NCBI GenBank assembly: GCA_963825345.1
Contig: CAWGSQ010000002.1
Span: 62,001-126,000, forward strand
Reading direction: 5' to 3'
Origin: JACVRW01 sp963825345
Lineage (GTDB): Bacteria > Actinomycetota > Thermoleophilia > Solirubrobacterales > Thermoleophilaceae
DNA: 64,000 nucleotides
The notes beneath the pieces are model-generated. The model was not told the DNA's origin, made no database searches, and worked only from the letters and a program-made list of their open reading frames with translations. Made by a program: the position numbers and the translations under genes. Below, piece by piece: positions 28,046-37,579 of this stretch (position 1 is its first letter; the number at the start of each line of letters is the position of its first letter).

Positions 28046-28653
28046 CGGAGCCACCGTACCACCGCCTCCCGCGGAACTGCCCCCTCTCGGAGGACCTCCC
28101 AGGAGCTGTCCTCCTCGTAGCTCGTGAGGTCCACGACGGTCGACGGCGTGCCGGGCAGCTCGCCGCCGTCGAGGATCATGTCGACGCCCATGCGCAGCTG
28201 CTCGTCCACGTCGGCGAGACGCGCGGCGTCAGCGCCGCCGCTGCGGTTCGCGCTCGACTGGAGCACCGGCCAGCCCACCGCGGCGAGGGGGGCCAGCTCG
28301 CCCTCCAGCAGCGGAACCCGGACTCCGAGGCGTTCGGGCTCTGGCCCGCAGGCAAGCGGGAAGCGCCGCGCCGGATTCGGGAGCAGCAGCGTCAAAGCCC
28401 CGGGGAGCAGCCGCTCGGCCGCCTCGCGCGTGCGAGAGCCGAGCTCGGGGAGCGCGGCGAGGGCCAGATCGAGGCCGAAGAACATCACCGCCGCGGGCAT
28501 GTCGGCCGCGCGGCCCTTGAGCCGGTAGAGCCGGTCGACGCCCTCGCGCGAGTCCGGCTCTGTGGCGAGCCCGTAGACGGTGTCGGCGGGGAACAACGCG
28601 ACCCCACCCACCGAGATGCAGCGCTCGAAGGTCTCGACCTCCTCGCGCGTCAC
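28042..28653 (-). CDS. Sua5/YrdC/YwlC family threonylcarbamoyl-AMP synthase
   Basis: 203 residues of the YrdC fold, which makes threonylcarbamoyl-AMP for the t6A37 modification of tRNAs. Motifs: ALFPADTVYGLATEPDS, RLYRLKGRAADMPAAVMFF, LLPGALTLLLPNP, RLGVRVPLLEGELAPL, LQSSANRSGG. The extra Sua5 C-terminal domain is absent. GTG start overlaps the prmC stop (GTGA). The KxR(x)2SxN set that binds ATP and carboxylate is present as KGR...SANRSGG. Confidence 0.94.
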   Translation of the reverse strand: MTREEVETFERCISVGGVALFPADTVYGLATEPDSREGVDRLYRLKGRAADMPAAVMFFGLDLALAALPELGSRTREAAERLLPGALTLLLPNPARRFPLACGPEPERLGVRVPLLEGELAPLAAVGWPVLQSSANRSGGADAARLADVDEQLRMGVDMILDGGELPGTPSTVVDLTSYEEDSSWEVLREGAVPREAVVRWLR

Positions 28654-29440
28654 GGCACGCGGCCGACGGTGATGCGGTCCCAGCTTGATAGGTCGGGGTA
28701 GGAGACGGCCTCTTCCAGCAGCTCGCGGATCTCGTTGGCCTGGTCGTGGTGGTGCTCGAGGGCCACGCGCGTGCCGGAGGGCATCGCCTCGATCAGCTCG
28801 CGAATCGCGTCAAGCCCCTCGGTACCGGAGGTGATCGCCACACGCGGCTCGTAGCGGTTGATCTCCGGCATCAGGCCTTCCCAGCGGTCGTCGCGGACGT
28901 ACGGGAGGTTCGCGATCACGAGGTCGTAATCGCCCGGCGGCACGCCGTCCACCACCTCCACCTCGAGCGGCAGCCCCAGCCGCTCCGCGTTGGCGCGCGC
29001 GACCTCCACGGCCTCCGGCGACACCTCGGAGGCGCTCACCTGGAGGTCCGGGCGCTCGTCGAGAAGCGCCAGCGCGATCGCGCCCGAGCCCGTTCCGACG
29101 TCGTGCACGCGGGCCCCCTCCGGCAGGTCGAGCGCGGCCTCCACGAGCAGCTCGCTCTCCGGCCGCGGCACCATCACCCGCGGGTCGACCATCAGCTCGA
29201 TGTTGCGGAACCCCTTGTGGCCGAGGATGTAGGCCACCGGCTCGCGCTCGTTGCGCCTGCGCACGTTCTCCGCGATCACCCGCGCCGCTGCCGGCGGGAT
29301 CTCCATGTCCGGGTCGAGGAAGAGCCGCTCGCGCGTGACCTCCAGCGCGTCGGCGATCAGAAGCTGAGCGTCGAGCTTGGGCGAGGCGCAGCCCGCCGCA
29401 TCGAACGCGGCCGTGGCTGCCTCCATGGCCTCCCGGACGA

Positions 29441-29444
<4 letters not shown>
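28650..29444 (-). CDS. prmC: Release-factor glutamine methyltransferase
   Basis: 264 residues: an N-terminal helical domain (AATAAFDAAGCASPKLDAQLLIADAL) and a Rossmann SAM domain with VMVPRPESELLVEAAL, VHDVGTGSGAIALAL and IANLPYVRDDRW. It methylates the GGQ glutamine of release factors. The catalytic NPPY motif reads NLPY here, a substitution in the second position that some PrmC proteins tolerate. The TTG start overlaps the prfA stop (TTGA at 29441); ATG 29426 is an alternative. Directly downstream of its own substrate gene, prfA. Confidence 0.96.
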
Positions 29445-30496
<1,052 letters not shown>

Positions 30497-30513
30497 GCAG
30501 ACAAGGGTAGGGC

Positions 30514-31527
30514 CTACCTCCGCCCCCACCCCGCTGCCTGCGCGTAGCGCACGAGCCGATGAAAATAACCCTCCACCCGGGGACCCGGGCCCAGGCGACG
30601 ATCGTCGAAGCGCACGCGCATCGCGAAGTACGGGAAGTAGACCTCCATCCGGCGCAACCCGCGGTACTTGCGCCGCAGCCACGGATGGACCCAGCGGCGG
30701 TACAGGCGCGGCGACAGGACGGTGGGCTGAGCGCGGCCGAGCTCCTCGGAAGACATCTCGAGCAGCCGCCCGACCGTCGTGGCATTGCGCCCCGCCACGA
30801 GGTGGAACGTCCCATCCGGGCCGTGCGTGGCGAGCTCGTGCACGCGGTCCGCCACGTAGTCCACTGGCACGATGTCCACGGGCGCATCGCGATTGGCGGG
30901 AATCGCCGGGACGGCGCCGCGCGCAAACGCCTTCAGGGGTCCGTAGAGGACGTTGAACGAGGAGGTGCGGCCGGTGCTGCTGTCGCCGACGATGATGCTC
31001 GGCCGCAGGATCTGAAGCGGAACGTCCCGGCCCTCGCTGCGGAGCGCCAGCTCGGCCTCGAACTTCGAGCGCTCGTAGGGGTTGCGGAAGCGCTGGCCGA
31101 CCGCCAGCTCGTGCTCGCGGAAGAGGCCGCCGGGCTCGCCCGCGACGTAGGCGGTGGAGACATAGGTGAAGCGCTCGAGCCCCTCGCAGGTGCGTGCGAA
31201 CTCCAGCATCCTGCGCGAGCCCTCCACGTTCACCGCTCGCGACTCCTCGAGCGGCAGGTCGAAGGAGACCGACGCCGCGCAGTGCAGAACCGTCGTGACC
31301 TCGTGGCGCAGCAGCTCGCGCGTCCCGCCGCCGAGGCCCAGCTCCGGCTGCTCGATGTCGCCCGCAACCGCCGTCAGGCGATCGTGGGCCGGCAGCCGCT
31401 CAGCGGCCAGATCGTCGTTGTCGGCGCGCACGAGCGCGAAAATGTGGCGATCGCCGCGCTCGAGAAAGCGCGACAGAATCTCCCTTCCCACGAATCCCGT
31501 GGCGCCGGTGAGAAGCACGGCGCCCAT
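30514..31527 (-). CDS. NAD(P)-dependent extended SDR / thioester-reductase-like protein
   Basis: 337 residues with the extended short-chain dehydrogenase fold: VLLTGATGFVGREIL nucleotide-binding motif at the N-terminus, VLHCAASVSFD, FTYVSTAYVAGE with the catalytic Ser/Thr region, PYERSKFEAE carrying the YxxxK pair, and LRPSIIVGDSSTGRTSSFN. The fold and length match the Male-sterility/thioester-reductase group that reduces fatty acyl thioesters, or NAD-dependent epimerase relatives; I cannot choose the substrate. The C-terminus (YRRWVHPWLRRKYRGLRRMEVYFPYF region) is typical of this subgroup. It lies between the DUF1385 gene and prfA. Confidence 0.88.
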   Translation of the reverse strand: MGAVLLTGATGFVGREILSRFLERGDRHIFALVRADNDDLAAERLPAHDRLTAVAGDIEQPELGLGGGTRELLRHEVTTVLHCAASVSFDLPLEESRAVNVEGSRRMLEFARTCEGLERFTYVSTAYVAGEPGGLFREHELAVGQRFRNPYERSKFEAELALRSEGRDVPLQILRPSIIVGDSSTGRTSSFNVLYGPLKAFARGAVPAIPANRDAPVDIVPVDYVADRVHELATHGPDGTFHLVAGRNATTVGRLLEMSSEELGRAQPTVLSPRLYRRWVHPWLRRKYRGLRRMEVYFPYFAMRVRFDDRRLGPGPRVEGYFHRLVRYAQAAGWGRR

Positions 31528-31562
31528 GTAATGAGGCTTTCGCGAGCGGCGGGTGGCTAAAC

Positions 31563-32600
31563 CTACGCCACGACTTCCATGCCGACCAGGTCCTCCTCGG
31601 ACGCTTCCCGCGGGTTCTCCACCGCGAGCACCGCCTCGAGCGCGGCGATCGCCACCGCGAGCTGGGGCAGGTCGGGCTCCCGCGTGGTCAGGCGCTGGAG
31701 CTGGATGCCGGGCCACATCAGAATGCGGGCCCAGCGCTTGGTGCGGTTCTTGCCGAACCACTTGATCAGCTCGAAGGCGAGTCCGGCCACAAGCGGGATG
31801 CCGAGCACGCGCGAGATGAAGAGCCACATCCAATCCAGCTTCCCGAGCGGCGCGAAGACGACGATGGCCACGATCATCACCAGCAGCAGGAAGCTCGTGC
31901 CGCAGCGCGGGTGGAAGCGCGAGTAGCGCTGCGCGTTCTCCGGCGTGAGCGGCTCGCCGGCCTCGTAGCAGGAGATCGTCTTGTGCTCGGCGCCGTGGTA
32001 CTCGAACACGCGCTGGAGGTCCGGCATGCGCGAGATCAGCGCGAGGTAGGCGAGGAAGATCGAGATCCTCACCAGCTTCTCGATCACCACGAAGACGAAC
32101 CCATTTGGAATGGAGTCGGAGAAAATGTTGGTCAGGCCCGCGGGCAGCAGGAAGAAGAGACCCACCGCGAACAGCAGCGCGAACACGATCGTGCCCGCCC
32201 AGGCGCCGCCGCCGATGTCCTGCGGCTTGCCTTCGTCGTCGGCCGGCATCTGCGCGTTCGCGGAGATGCCGAGCGCGCGGAAGCCGATCTTGAGCGACTC
32301 GCCGAGCGCGACCACGCCGCGAACGACCGGGATCCTCAGGAGCCGGTGGCGCTTCGTCCAGGAGACAAGCGGCTCGGAGATCACCTCGATCTCGCCCTTC
32401 GCCCCCTCCTTCGAGTCCGGGCCGCCATCGGCGAGCTGCTCGGCCGACGGCTTGCGGACGGCCACAGCCCAGGTGGAGATGCCCCGCATCATCACGCCCT
32501 CGAGCACGGCCTGGCCGCCGATAGGCGCGTCCTTGGTGGCCTCGCGGTCCCTTTCGGGCGCGACGCCGTTGGTGGAGGTGGGGGCACTCACCGCACTCAT
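31563..32600 (-). CDS. DUF1385 membrane protein
   Basis: 345 residues of the DUF1385 family: APIGGQAVLEGVMMRG near the N-terminus, RLLRIPVVRGVVALGESLKIGFRAL, then membrane helices (IVFALLFAVGLFFLLPAGL, VIEKLVRISIFLAYLALIS, FLLLVMIVAIVVFAP) and the family signature YHGAEHKTISCYE with RFHPRCGTSFL. In many Gram-positive and actinobacterial genomes this gene sits next to rpmE and prfA, as it does here. The function is unknown; conserved histidines and cysteine in EHKTISCYE and HPRCGT suggest a metal or catalytic site. The C-terminus (LEAVLAVENPREASEEDLVGMEVVA) is an extension. Confidence 0.94.
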   Translation of the reverse strand: MSAVSAPTSTNGVAPERDREATKDAPIGGQAVLEGVMMRGISTWAVAVRKPSAEQLADGGPDSKEGAKGEIEVISEPLVSWTKRHRLLRIPVVRGVVALGESLKIGFRALGISANAQMPADDEGKPQDIGGGAWAGTIVFALLFAVGLFFLLPAGLTNIFSDSIPNGFVFVVIEKLVRISIFLAYLALISRMPDLQRVFEYHGAEHKTISCYEAGEPLTPENAQRYSRFHPRCGTSFLLLVMIVAIVVFAPLGKLDWMWLFISRVLGIPLVAGLAFELIKWFGKNRTKRWARILMWPGIQLQRLTTREPDLPQLAVAIAALEAVLAVENPREASEEDLVGMEVVA

Positions 32601-32636
32601 CGTATCGGCGGGTGGGCCGAGCGCCTCAACCGTTGC

Positions 32637-33371
32637 TCAGCGACGCTCGAGATTCGAGCAGGTCAGCTCATGCGCGTTGTCGGCCTCGGAGGTCTCCGCG
32701 ACGGCCTTCTCGGGGTCGGCCTCCACGCGCGCGAGGCTGTGGCATCGGGGTCCGCGGATCACGACGGTGCGAACCTCGTGCGGCGCCAGTGACAGCGAAA
32801 CCGTGTCCACCACGTCACCGTCCACGGTAAGCCTGACGGGCACCGCGGCCACGCTCGCGTTCCCGGTGTTGCTCACGCGCGACTCGTAGCGCATCACGCC
32901 CGGCACCTTCCCCTTGCGCACATCGGTGAGCTTCGCGACGAGGTTCGGAAGCGCCACGAATTGGCGGCAGCGAGCGGAGCGCCGCTGAGAGCGTAGTACC
33001 TCTGCGCCCGATGACGAGTACCAGCGGAAGTCGACCTTGGCGCGATAGGTGGCGTTCTCCTTGAGGCTGCGGACGCCCTGGCGGTAGCGCAGCGAGACGA
33101 CGCCCGGCTTCGACCGGTGCCAGCGGCTCAGGCCCGGCGCCTTCACGGCCTTGTCGCCCTCCACGCCCGTGCGCTCGAGCAGGGTGAAGCGGAGGGCCAT
33201 GCGTTCGGCGCCGTCCACGAGCTTCATGCGCGCGTAGAAGACCGCCGAGTGATCCGCGACGGAGCAGCTCGCCACCCGGACGCTGGCCGGCGGGCCACCC
33301 GCGCCAGCAGCCGACGCCGCCGCCACGAGGGCGGCGGTCGTCAGAGCGGCTGTAAGGAGCCGGAAACGCAT
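32637..33371 (-). CDS. Secreted CARDB-domain protein
   Basis: 244 residues: signal peptide (MRFRLLTAALTTAALVAAASAAGA), a beta-rich N-terminal half with cysteines (VASCSVADHSAVFYARMKL, RRSARCRQFVALP), then a CARDB-like Ig fold (NLVAKLTDVRKGKVPG, ESRVSNTGNASVAAVPVRLTVDG, VDTVSLSLAPHEVRTVVI, VEADPEKAVAETSEADN). CARDB domains are adhesive modules in cell-surface proteins. Nothing enzymatic is visible. It lies between rpmE and the DUF1385 gene on the same strand, a position usually empty in other genomes, so it looks inserted. Confidence 0.82.
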   Translation of the reverse strand: MRFRLLTAALTTAALVAAASAAGAGGPPASVRVASCSVADHSAVFYARMKLVDGAERMALRFTLLERTGVEGDKAVKAPGLSRWHRSKPGVVSLRYRQGVRSLKENATYRAKVDFRWYSSSGAEVLRSQRRSARCRQFVALPNLVAKLTDVRKGKVPGVMRYESRVSNTGNASVAAVPVRLTVDGDVVDTVSLSLAPHEVRTVVIRGPRCHSLARVEADPEKAVAETSEADNAHELTCSNLERR

Positions 33372-33422
33372 GCGTGGTGTGAACGCCCGCGCCGGCTCGA
33401 AGTTGCGCGAAAACGTCGCTGC

Positions 33423-33443
33423 GCCGCGGGCAGCGCCCGCGGC
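33423..33443 (-). terminator. Probable rpmE terminator hairpin
   Basis: Perfect 9-bp stem GCCGCGGGC / GCCCGCGGC with a 3-base loop, 20 bases beyond the rpmE stop on the minus strand and followed by GCAGCGACGTTTTCG, which contains a short T-run. Flanking TTGCGC/GCGCAA can extend the stem. Confidence 0.55.
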
Positions 33444-33463
33444 TTGCGCAAAGACGTCTGGTG

Positions 33464-33673
33464 CTAGCCGCGACGCGAACGCGCGGCGCGGCGGCGGAAA
33501 CGCTCGACGCGGCCACCGGTGTCGACGAGCTTCTGACGGCCCGTGTAGAAGGGGTGGCAGTTCGAGCAGATCTCGACGTGCAGCTCGGGCTTGGTGGAGC
33601 GCGTCCAGAACTCGTTGCCGCACGTGCAGCGCACGTGGGACGGGACGTACTCGGGATGAATGTCTGCCTTCAT
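33464..33673 (-). CDS. rpmE: 50S ribosomal protein L31 (zinc-type)
   Basis: 69 residues from ATG 33673 with an excellent Shine-Dalgarno (GGAGAGGTA). MKADIHPEYVPSHVRCTCGNEF carries a CxC pair and ELHVEICSNCHPFYTG a CxxC pair, so this is the zinc-binding L31 rather than the zinc-free paralogue. The C-terminus is basic (RVERFRRRAARSRRG). It overlaps the gpsA stop at its first base region, and a hairpin follows it. Confidence 0.97.
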   Translation of the reverse strand: MKADIHPEYVPSHVRCTCGNEFWTRSTKPELHVEICSNCHPFYTGRQKLVDTGGRVERFRRRAARSRRG

Positions 33674-34770
33674 TACCTCTCCGAGTCTAGTGACCGACCG
33701 CCGAAATGGCGCCCAAACCAGGCACGCAATCTGACCCACCAGGTGCTCGGGCGCCTGAAGCTCGCGGGGGGCGGCTGCTTGGCCCGGACGAGCGCCACCC
33801 AGTCGTCCACCGGCAGGGTGCCCTCGATGAGCCGCGCGAGCGCCGAGGTCACCGGCGCCTCCACCCCGGCGCGCTCGATCGCGTGCGCCAGCACGGGCAC
33901 GGTCTCGAGTGCCTCGACCGCCTGGCCCACCCGGGCGGGGATCTCCGCGGCCGGCACACCCTGCGCGAGCAGCTCGCCGGCGCTGCGGTTGCGCGACTTC
34001 GGCGCGAGCGCGGTGGCCACGAGGTCGCCGGTGCCAGCCCGCCCCACGAACGTGCGCGCCTGCCCACCGCTCGAGGCGGACAGCGACAGCACCTCGAGGA
34101 AGATGTCGGCCGCCGCCATGCCGGCGGCGTTGAGTCCCTGGGCCTGGGTGGCGCCGACCGCCACGGCGGCTGCGTTCTTGGCCACCCCGGCGAGCTCGAC
34201 CCCGACCGGATCGTCGGACACCTCACACACCACACCGGCGCGCTGAAACGCCTCGGCAACGCGATGCGCGAGCGCCTCGGAGCGCGAAGCGCAGACGAGG
34301 CCGGCGCCATGCTCGACCATCTCGAGCGCGTGCGCGGGACCACCGACGCACGCCACGCGCTCGGGGCCGAACACGGCCTCGAGCAGAGCCGTCGGCGTGG
34401 CGCCGTCGGGCGGCACGAGGCCCTTGGCGAGCGAAACGATGCCGGCGCGGTCGGGCACGCCGAGCCGCTGGAGCTCGTCGATTGCGTCTCCGATGCCTTT
34501 GGAGGGAACAGCGAGCAATAAAAGGTCGACGCGGGCGAACTGGTCTTCCTCGCGGCCGAAGGCACGCACCCGCAGGTCGCGCGGGAGCTCAACGCCGGGC
34601 AGATACCGCTCGTTCTGTCGCGCGCCGGACAGCTCCTCGGCCTGCGCAGGAGTGCGGCAGAGGAGCGCCGTGCGGATACCGGCGCGCTCGAGCAGCACGG
34701 CGACCGCGGTGCCGAACGACCCGGCACCGACGACGGCGGCGCGGCGTGGATGCTGGCCGGGGTAGCGGAT
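33673..34770 (-). CDS. gpsA: NAD(P)-dependent glycerol-3-phosphate dehydrogenase (start codon unclear)
   Basis: The protein contains LLLAVPSKGIGDAID, GIVSLAKGLVP, ACVGGPAHALEMV, GVELAGVAKNAAAVAVGAT, and the C-terminal AGTGDLVATALAPKSRNRSAG, all GpsA signatures. The Rossmann glycine motif AAVVGAGSFGTAVAVLLERAG is in frame upstream of the first canonical start (GTG 34698), so translation must begin earlier. Between the in-frame TAA near 34785 and that GTG there is no ATG, GTG or TTG; the best candidate is ATC at 34770 (IRYPGQHPRRAAVVGAG). It would be about 365 residues. The C-terminus has a tail rich in proline and arginine. Confidence 0.9.
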   Translation of the reverse strand: MRYPGQHPRRAAVVGAGSFGTAVAVLLERAGIRTALLCRTPAQAEELSGARQNERYLPGVELPRDLRVRAFGREEDQFARVDLLLLAVPSKGIGDAIDELQRLGVPDRAGIVSLAKGLVPPDGATPTALLEAVFGPERVACVGGPAHALEMVEHGAGLVCASRSEALAHRVAEAFQRAGVVCEVSDDPVGVELAGVAKNAAAVAVGATQAQGLNAAGMAAADIFLEVLSLSASSGGQARTFVGRAGTGDLVATALAPKSRNRSAGELLAQGVPAAEIPARVGQAVEALETVPVLAHAIERAGVEAPVTSALARLIEGTLPVDDWVALVRAKQPPPASFRRPSTWWVRLRAWFGRHFGGRSLDSER

Positions 34771-34819
34771 GGCGCGGGAACCTAGCGCTTACAGCAGCGG
34801 TGAAGGGGCAGAGTCGTTC

Positions 34820-34866
34820 GACCGTCCTGCCCTACCCACCGTATGGGTAGTCCAGGCAGGACAGTC
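34820..34866 (-). terminator. Terminator hairpin after the ETF dehydrogenase gene
   Basis: Two-part hairpin: inner arms CTACCCA/TGGGTAG (34832-34838, 34844-34850) and outer arms GTCCTGCC/GGCAGGAC (34824-34831, 34855-34862), with a 4-base bulge on one side. It lies between the ETF-QO stop and gpsA and would separate the ETF operon from the gpsA-rpmE genes. Confidence 0.6.
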
Positions 34867-34895
34867 GATCCCCTCAATGCCCGTCGTTCCGCCCC

Positions 34896-36599
34896 TCAGG
34901 TGGCCTGGTAATTCGGCCCGTCGCCGCCCTCGGGCGGCGTTAGCCGGCCGCCCTTGGCGGTGATGGCGCCGCACTGCACGCAGTTCGACGGGGTGATCTG
35001 GAGCTTCACCTCGTCGTTGCCGGCCTCGAGCTCCTCGTCGGGCACCTCGTAGACCTGCGCAGGGCACATGTTCTGCCACATCAGCGCGACCTCGAGCGGC
35101 ACCTTCTCCTGGATGCGGATGTGGTTCGGCGCGTCGTCACGGGTGGCGTTGCCGGAGGCGAAGACCGAGGAGAGCTTGTCGAATGTGAGCTTGCCGTCGG
35201 GCTTCGGGTAGTCGCGCTCGGGGCCCACGAACACATCCATCGTGGCGTCGTCGTGGGTCTGCCAGTGGCCGCCCGGCACCCGCCCGCCCGAGATGTCCAT
35301 CATGCCGGCGATCGCGCCGCCGACGAAGAAGCCCTTCGCGAACGGCTGGCGCATGTTGCGCGAGCGGTAGCGGTCCGTCTCGATCTCGGAGCCCTTGACC
35401 TTCTCCTGGTAGTTCGAGAGGTCCGCGCAGTCGCCGCCGGCCTTCAGGCGCTCATAGATCGCCTCGGCGGCGAACATGCCGGCGTGCATGGCGTAGTGGA
35501 CGCCCTTGAGCGTCGGTACGTTCACCATGCCGGCGCCGTCCCCCACGAGTGCCATACCGGGAGCCCAGAGCTGCCGCGGCTGCGCCCAGTAGCCACCTGA
35601 GGGGATCGTCTTCGCTCCCCAACCGACCCGCTTCCCGCCCTCGATGATCTTCGCGACCATCGGGTGCGACTTCAGCTCCTGGAGCGCGTCGTGAACGGAG
35701 AAGCGGGCGTCGCGGTAGTCGAGCCCGACCACGAGCCCCATCGACACCTTGTCCTCGCCCATCGGGTAGATGAACGAGCCGCCGAACTCGCGGTACTTCG
35801 CGGCGAAGCGCAGCGGCCAGCCCATCGTGTGGATCACTCGATCGAGCGGCTGCTTCACCTCCCAGATCTCCTTGACCCCGAGCTCCCACTGCTGAGGGTC
35901 TTCGGAGCCGATGTCGAAGTGGCGTATGGCCGCCCCGGTGAGGTGGCCGGCGGTGCCCTCGGCGAGCACGGTGGCCTTCGCGATCAGGTCGGAGCCGGGC
36001 TCGAAGTTCGAGAGCTCCTGGCCGTCGCGGCCGCGGCCCTTGTCACCCGAGCGCACTCCCACCACGCGGCCGTCCTCGACCAGCAGGTTGTAGCCCGAGG
36101 TCTCGCCGAGGATGTACACGCCCGCCTCCTCGGCCTGCTGGGAGAGCCAGCGGCCGAGCTGGGCAACCGAGGTCACGTGGTTGCCGTGGTTGCGAAACGG
36201 CGGCGGGGTCGGCTTCAGCGGGATCGCGCGCTTGCGGTTCGGGAGCACATAGACCGTGTCCCTGTCGACCGTCCCGTAGGTCGGCCAGTCGCTCTCGTCC
36301 AGGTCCGGGAACAGCTTCTGCATCGCCGAGGGCTTCATCATCGCCCCCGAGAGCAGGTGCGAGCCGGGGCCCTTGCCCTTCTCGACGAGCGCCACCGGCA
36401 CCTCGCCGAGCGACTCCATCAGCGACTCGTCCTCGGCGAGCAGCTGCGTGAGCCTGATCGCGCAGGCGAGGCCGCCGGGACCACCGCCCACGATCACCAC
36501 GCCGACCTCGATCCGCTCGTCCTCCGGATCGGTCGGTTGGGTTACGAACTCCTTCTCCGAATCGACCGGCGGCGGGAACTCGATCGGCGCTGCGCCCAT
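34896..36599 (-). CDS. Electron transfer flavoprotein:quinone oxidoreductase (three cluster cysteines)
   Basis: 567 residues of the ETF-QO/FixC family. FAD motif VGVVIVGGGPGGLACAIRL near residue 35, GSHLLSGAMMKPSAM, GHLTGAAIRHFDI, GEDKVSMGLVVGLDY and LVGDGAGMVNVPTLKG are all typical. It passes electrons from reduced ETF to the membrane quinone pool. The C-terminal cluster region has MCPAQVY (Cys512) and SNCVQCGAITAKGG (Cys540, Cys543), but the fourth ligand of the usual CxxCxxC is Ile546. The gene follows etfA by 8 bp, so all three electron-transfer genes form one operon with etfB first. Confidence 0.95.
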   Translation of the reverse strand: MGAAPIEFPPPVDSEKEFVTQPTDPEDERIEVGVVIVGGGPGGLACAIRLTQLLAEDESLMESLGEVPVALVEKGKGPGSHLLSGAMMKPSAMQKLFPDLDESDWPTYGTVDRDTVYVLPNRKRAIPLKPTPPPFRNHGNHVTSVAQLGRWLSQQAEEAGVYILGETSGYNLLVEDGRVVGVRSGDKGRGRDGQELSNFEPGSDLIAKATVLAEGTAGHLTGAAIRHFDIGSEDPQQWELGVKEIWEVKQPLDRVIHTMGWPLRFAAKYREFGGSFIYPMGEDKVSMGLVVGLDYRDARFSVHDALQELKSHPMVAKIIEGGKRVGWGAKTIPSGGYWAQPRQLWAPGMALVGDGAGMVNVPTLKGVHYAMHAGMFAAEAIYERLKAGGDCADLSNYQEKVKGSEIETDRYRSRNMRQPFAKGFFVGGAIAGMMDISGGRVPGGHWQTHDDATMDVFVGPERDYPKPDGKLTFDKLSSVFASGNATRDDAPNHIRIQEKVPLEVALMWQNMCPAQVYEVPDEELEAGNDEVKLQITPSNCVQCGAITAKGGRLTPPEGGDGPNYQAT

Positions 36600-36607
36600 C
36601 CGCGAAC

Positions 36608-37579
36608 CTAGCCCTTCTTGGCCTTCACGGCCTCGGTCAGCTTGGGCAGGATCTTGTTCAGGTCGCCCACGATGCCTAGATCCGAGAACTCGAAGATCGG
36701 CGCGTTCGGGTCCTTGTTGATCGCGACGATGTTCTCCGAGGCCTGCATGCCGACCTTGTGCTGGATCGCCCCGGAGATGCCGGCCGCGAGGTACAGCTTC
36801 GGCGCGACCGTCTTGCCGGTCTGGCCGATCTGCGCGGCGTAGGGGTACCAGCCCGCGTCCACGACCGCGCGCGTGGCGGCCACAGCGCCGCCGAGCGCCT
36901 CGGCGAGCGACTCGCAGAGCTCGAAGCCCTCGGCCTTGCCGAGCCCGCGGCCACCGGCCACGAGGATGTCGGCGTCCTCGATGTTCACGTCCGCGCCGCG
37001 CTGCTCGCCGCGCTGGACCATCACGGCCTTGGTCGAGTGGTCCTCGAGCTGGACGTCCACGTCCACGACCTCGGCGGACCCGTCGCCGCCCTCGGCGATG
37101 TCGAAGGCGTTCAGGCGGCCGATGATGATGCCCGGCTCGCTCTCGTAGCCCACGTCGACGATCGCGGAGTCCTGAAGGATCGGCCGCTCGGCCACGAGCT
37201 TGCCGTCCTCGGCCCTCACGTTCGTGACCTCCATGGTCACGCCCGCGCCGAGGCGCGCGGTGAGGCCGGCCCCGATCTCGAAGCCGAGCAGGCCACCGCC
37301 GAAGAGGGCGTACTTGAAGCCCTCGTCCTGGATGACCTTGGCCATCACGTCAACCACCGGCTGCGAAAGGCCCTCGGGCCCCTTGCCGCGGTAGACCTTC
37401 GAGACGCCGTACTTGCCGAGTGTCGCGCAGAGGTCGTCGGTGAGGTCATCGCCTCCCACGACCACGGCCGCGGCCTCGCCGCCCAGCTCCTTGGCGAGCT
37501 TCGCGCCCTCGGAGACGGCGCCGAGCGAGTTCTTGTTGAACTCGCCCTCATAGTGGAGTGCGTAGACGAGGACGCTCAT
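36608..37579 (-). CDS. etfA: Electron transfer flavoprotein alpha subunit
   Basis: 323 residues. The N-terminal domain (VLVYALHYEGEFNKNSLGAVSEGAKLA) and the conserved FAD-binding C-terminal domain ILVAGGRGLGKAEGFEL, VVDAGWYPYAAQIGQTGKTVAPKLYLAAGISGAIQHKVGM and NKDPNAPIFEFSDLGIVGDL are intact. It heterodimerises with EtfB to carry electrons from acyl-CoA dehydrogenases. The ATG overlaps the etfB stop (ATGA), ensuring equal synthesis. No bifurcating-type features are evident by eye. Confidence 0.98.
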   Translation of the reverse strand: MSVLVYALHYEGEFNKNSLGAVSEGAKLAKELGGEAAAVVVGGDDLTDDLCATLGKYGVSKVYRGKGPEGLSQPVVDVMAKVIQDEGFKYALFGGGLLGFEIGAGLTARLGAGVTMEVTNVRAEDGKLVAERPILQDSAIVDVGYESEPGIIIGRLNAFDIAEGGDGSAEVVDVDVQLEDHSTKAVMVQRGEQRGADVNIEDADILVAGGRGLGKAEGFELCESLAEALGGAVAATRAVVDAGWYPYAAQIGQTGKTVAPKLYLAAGISGAIQHKVGMQASENIVAINKDPNAPIFEFSDLGIVGDLNKILPKLTEAVKAKKG

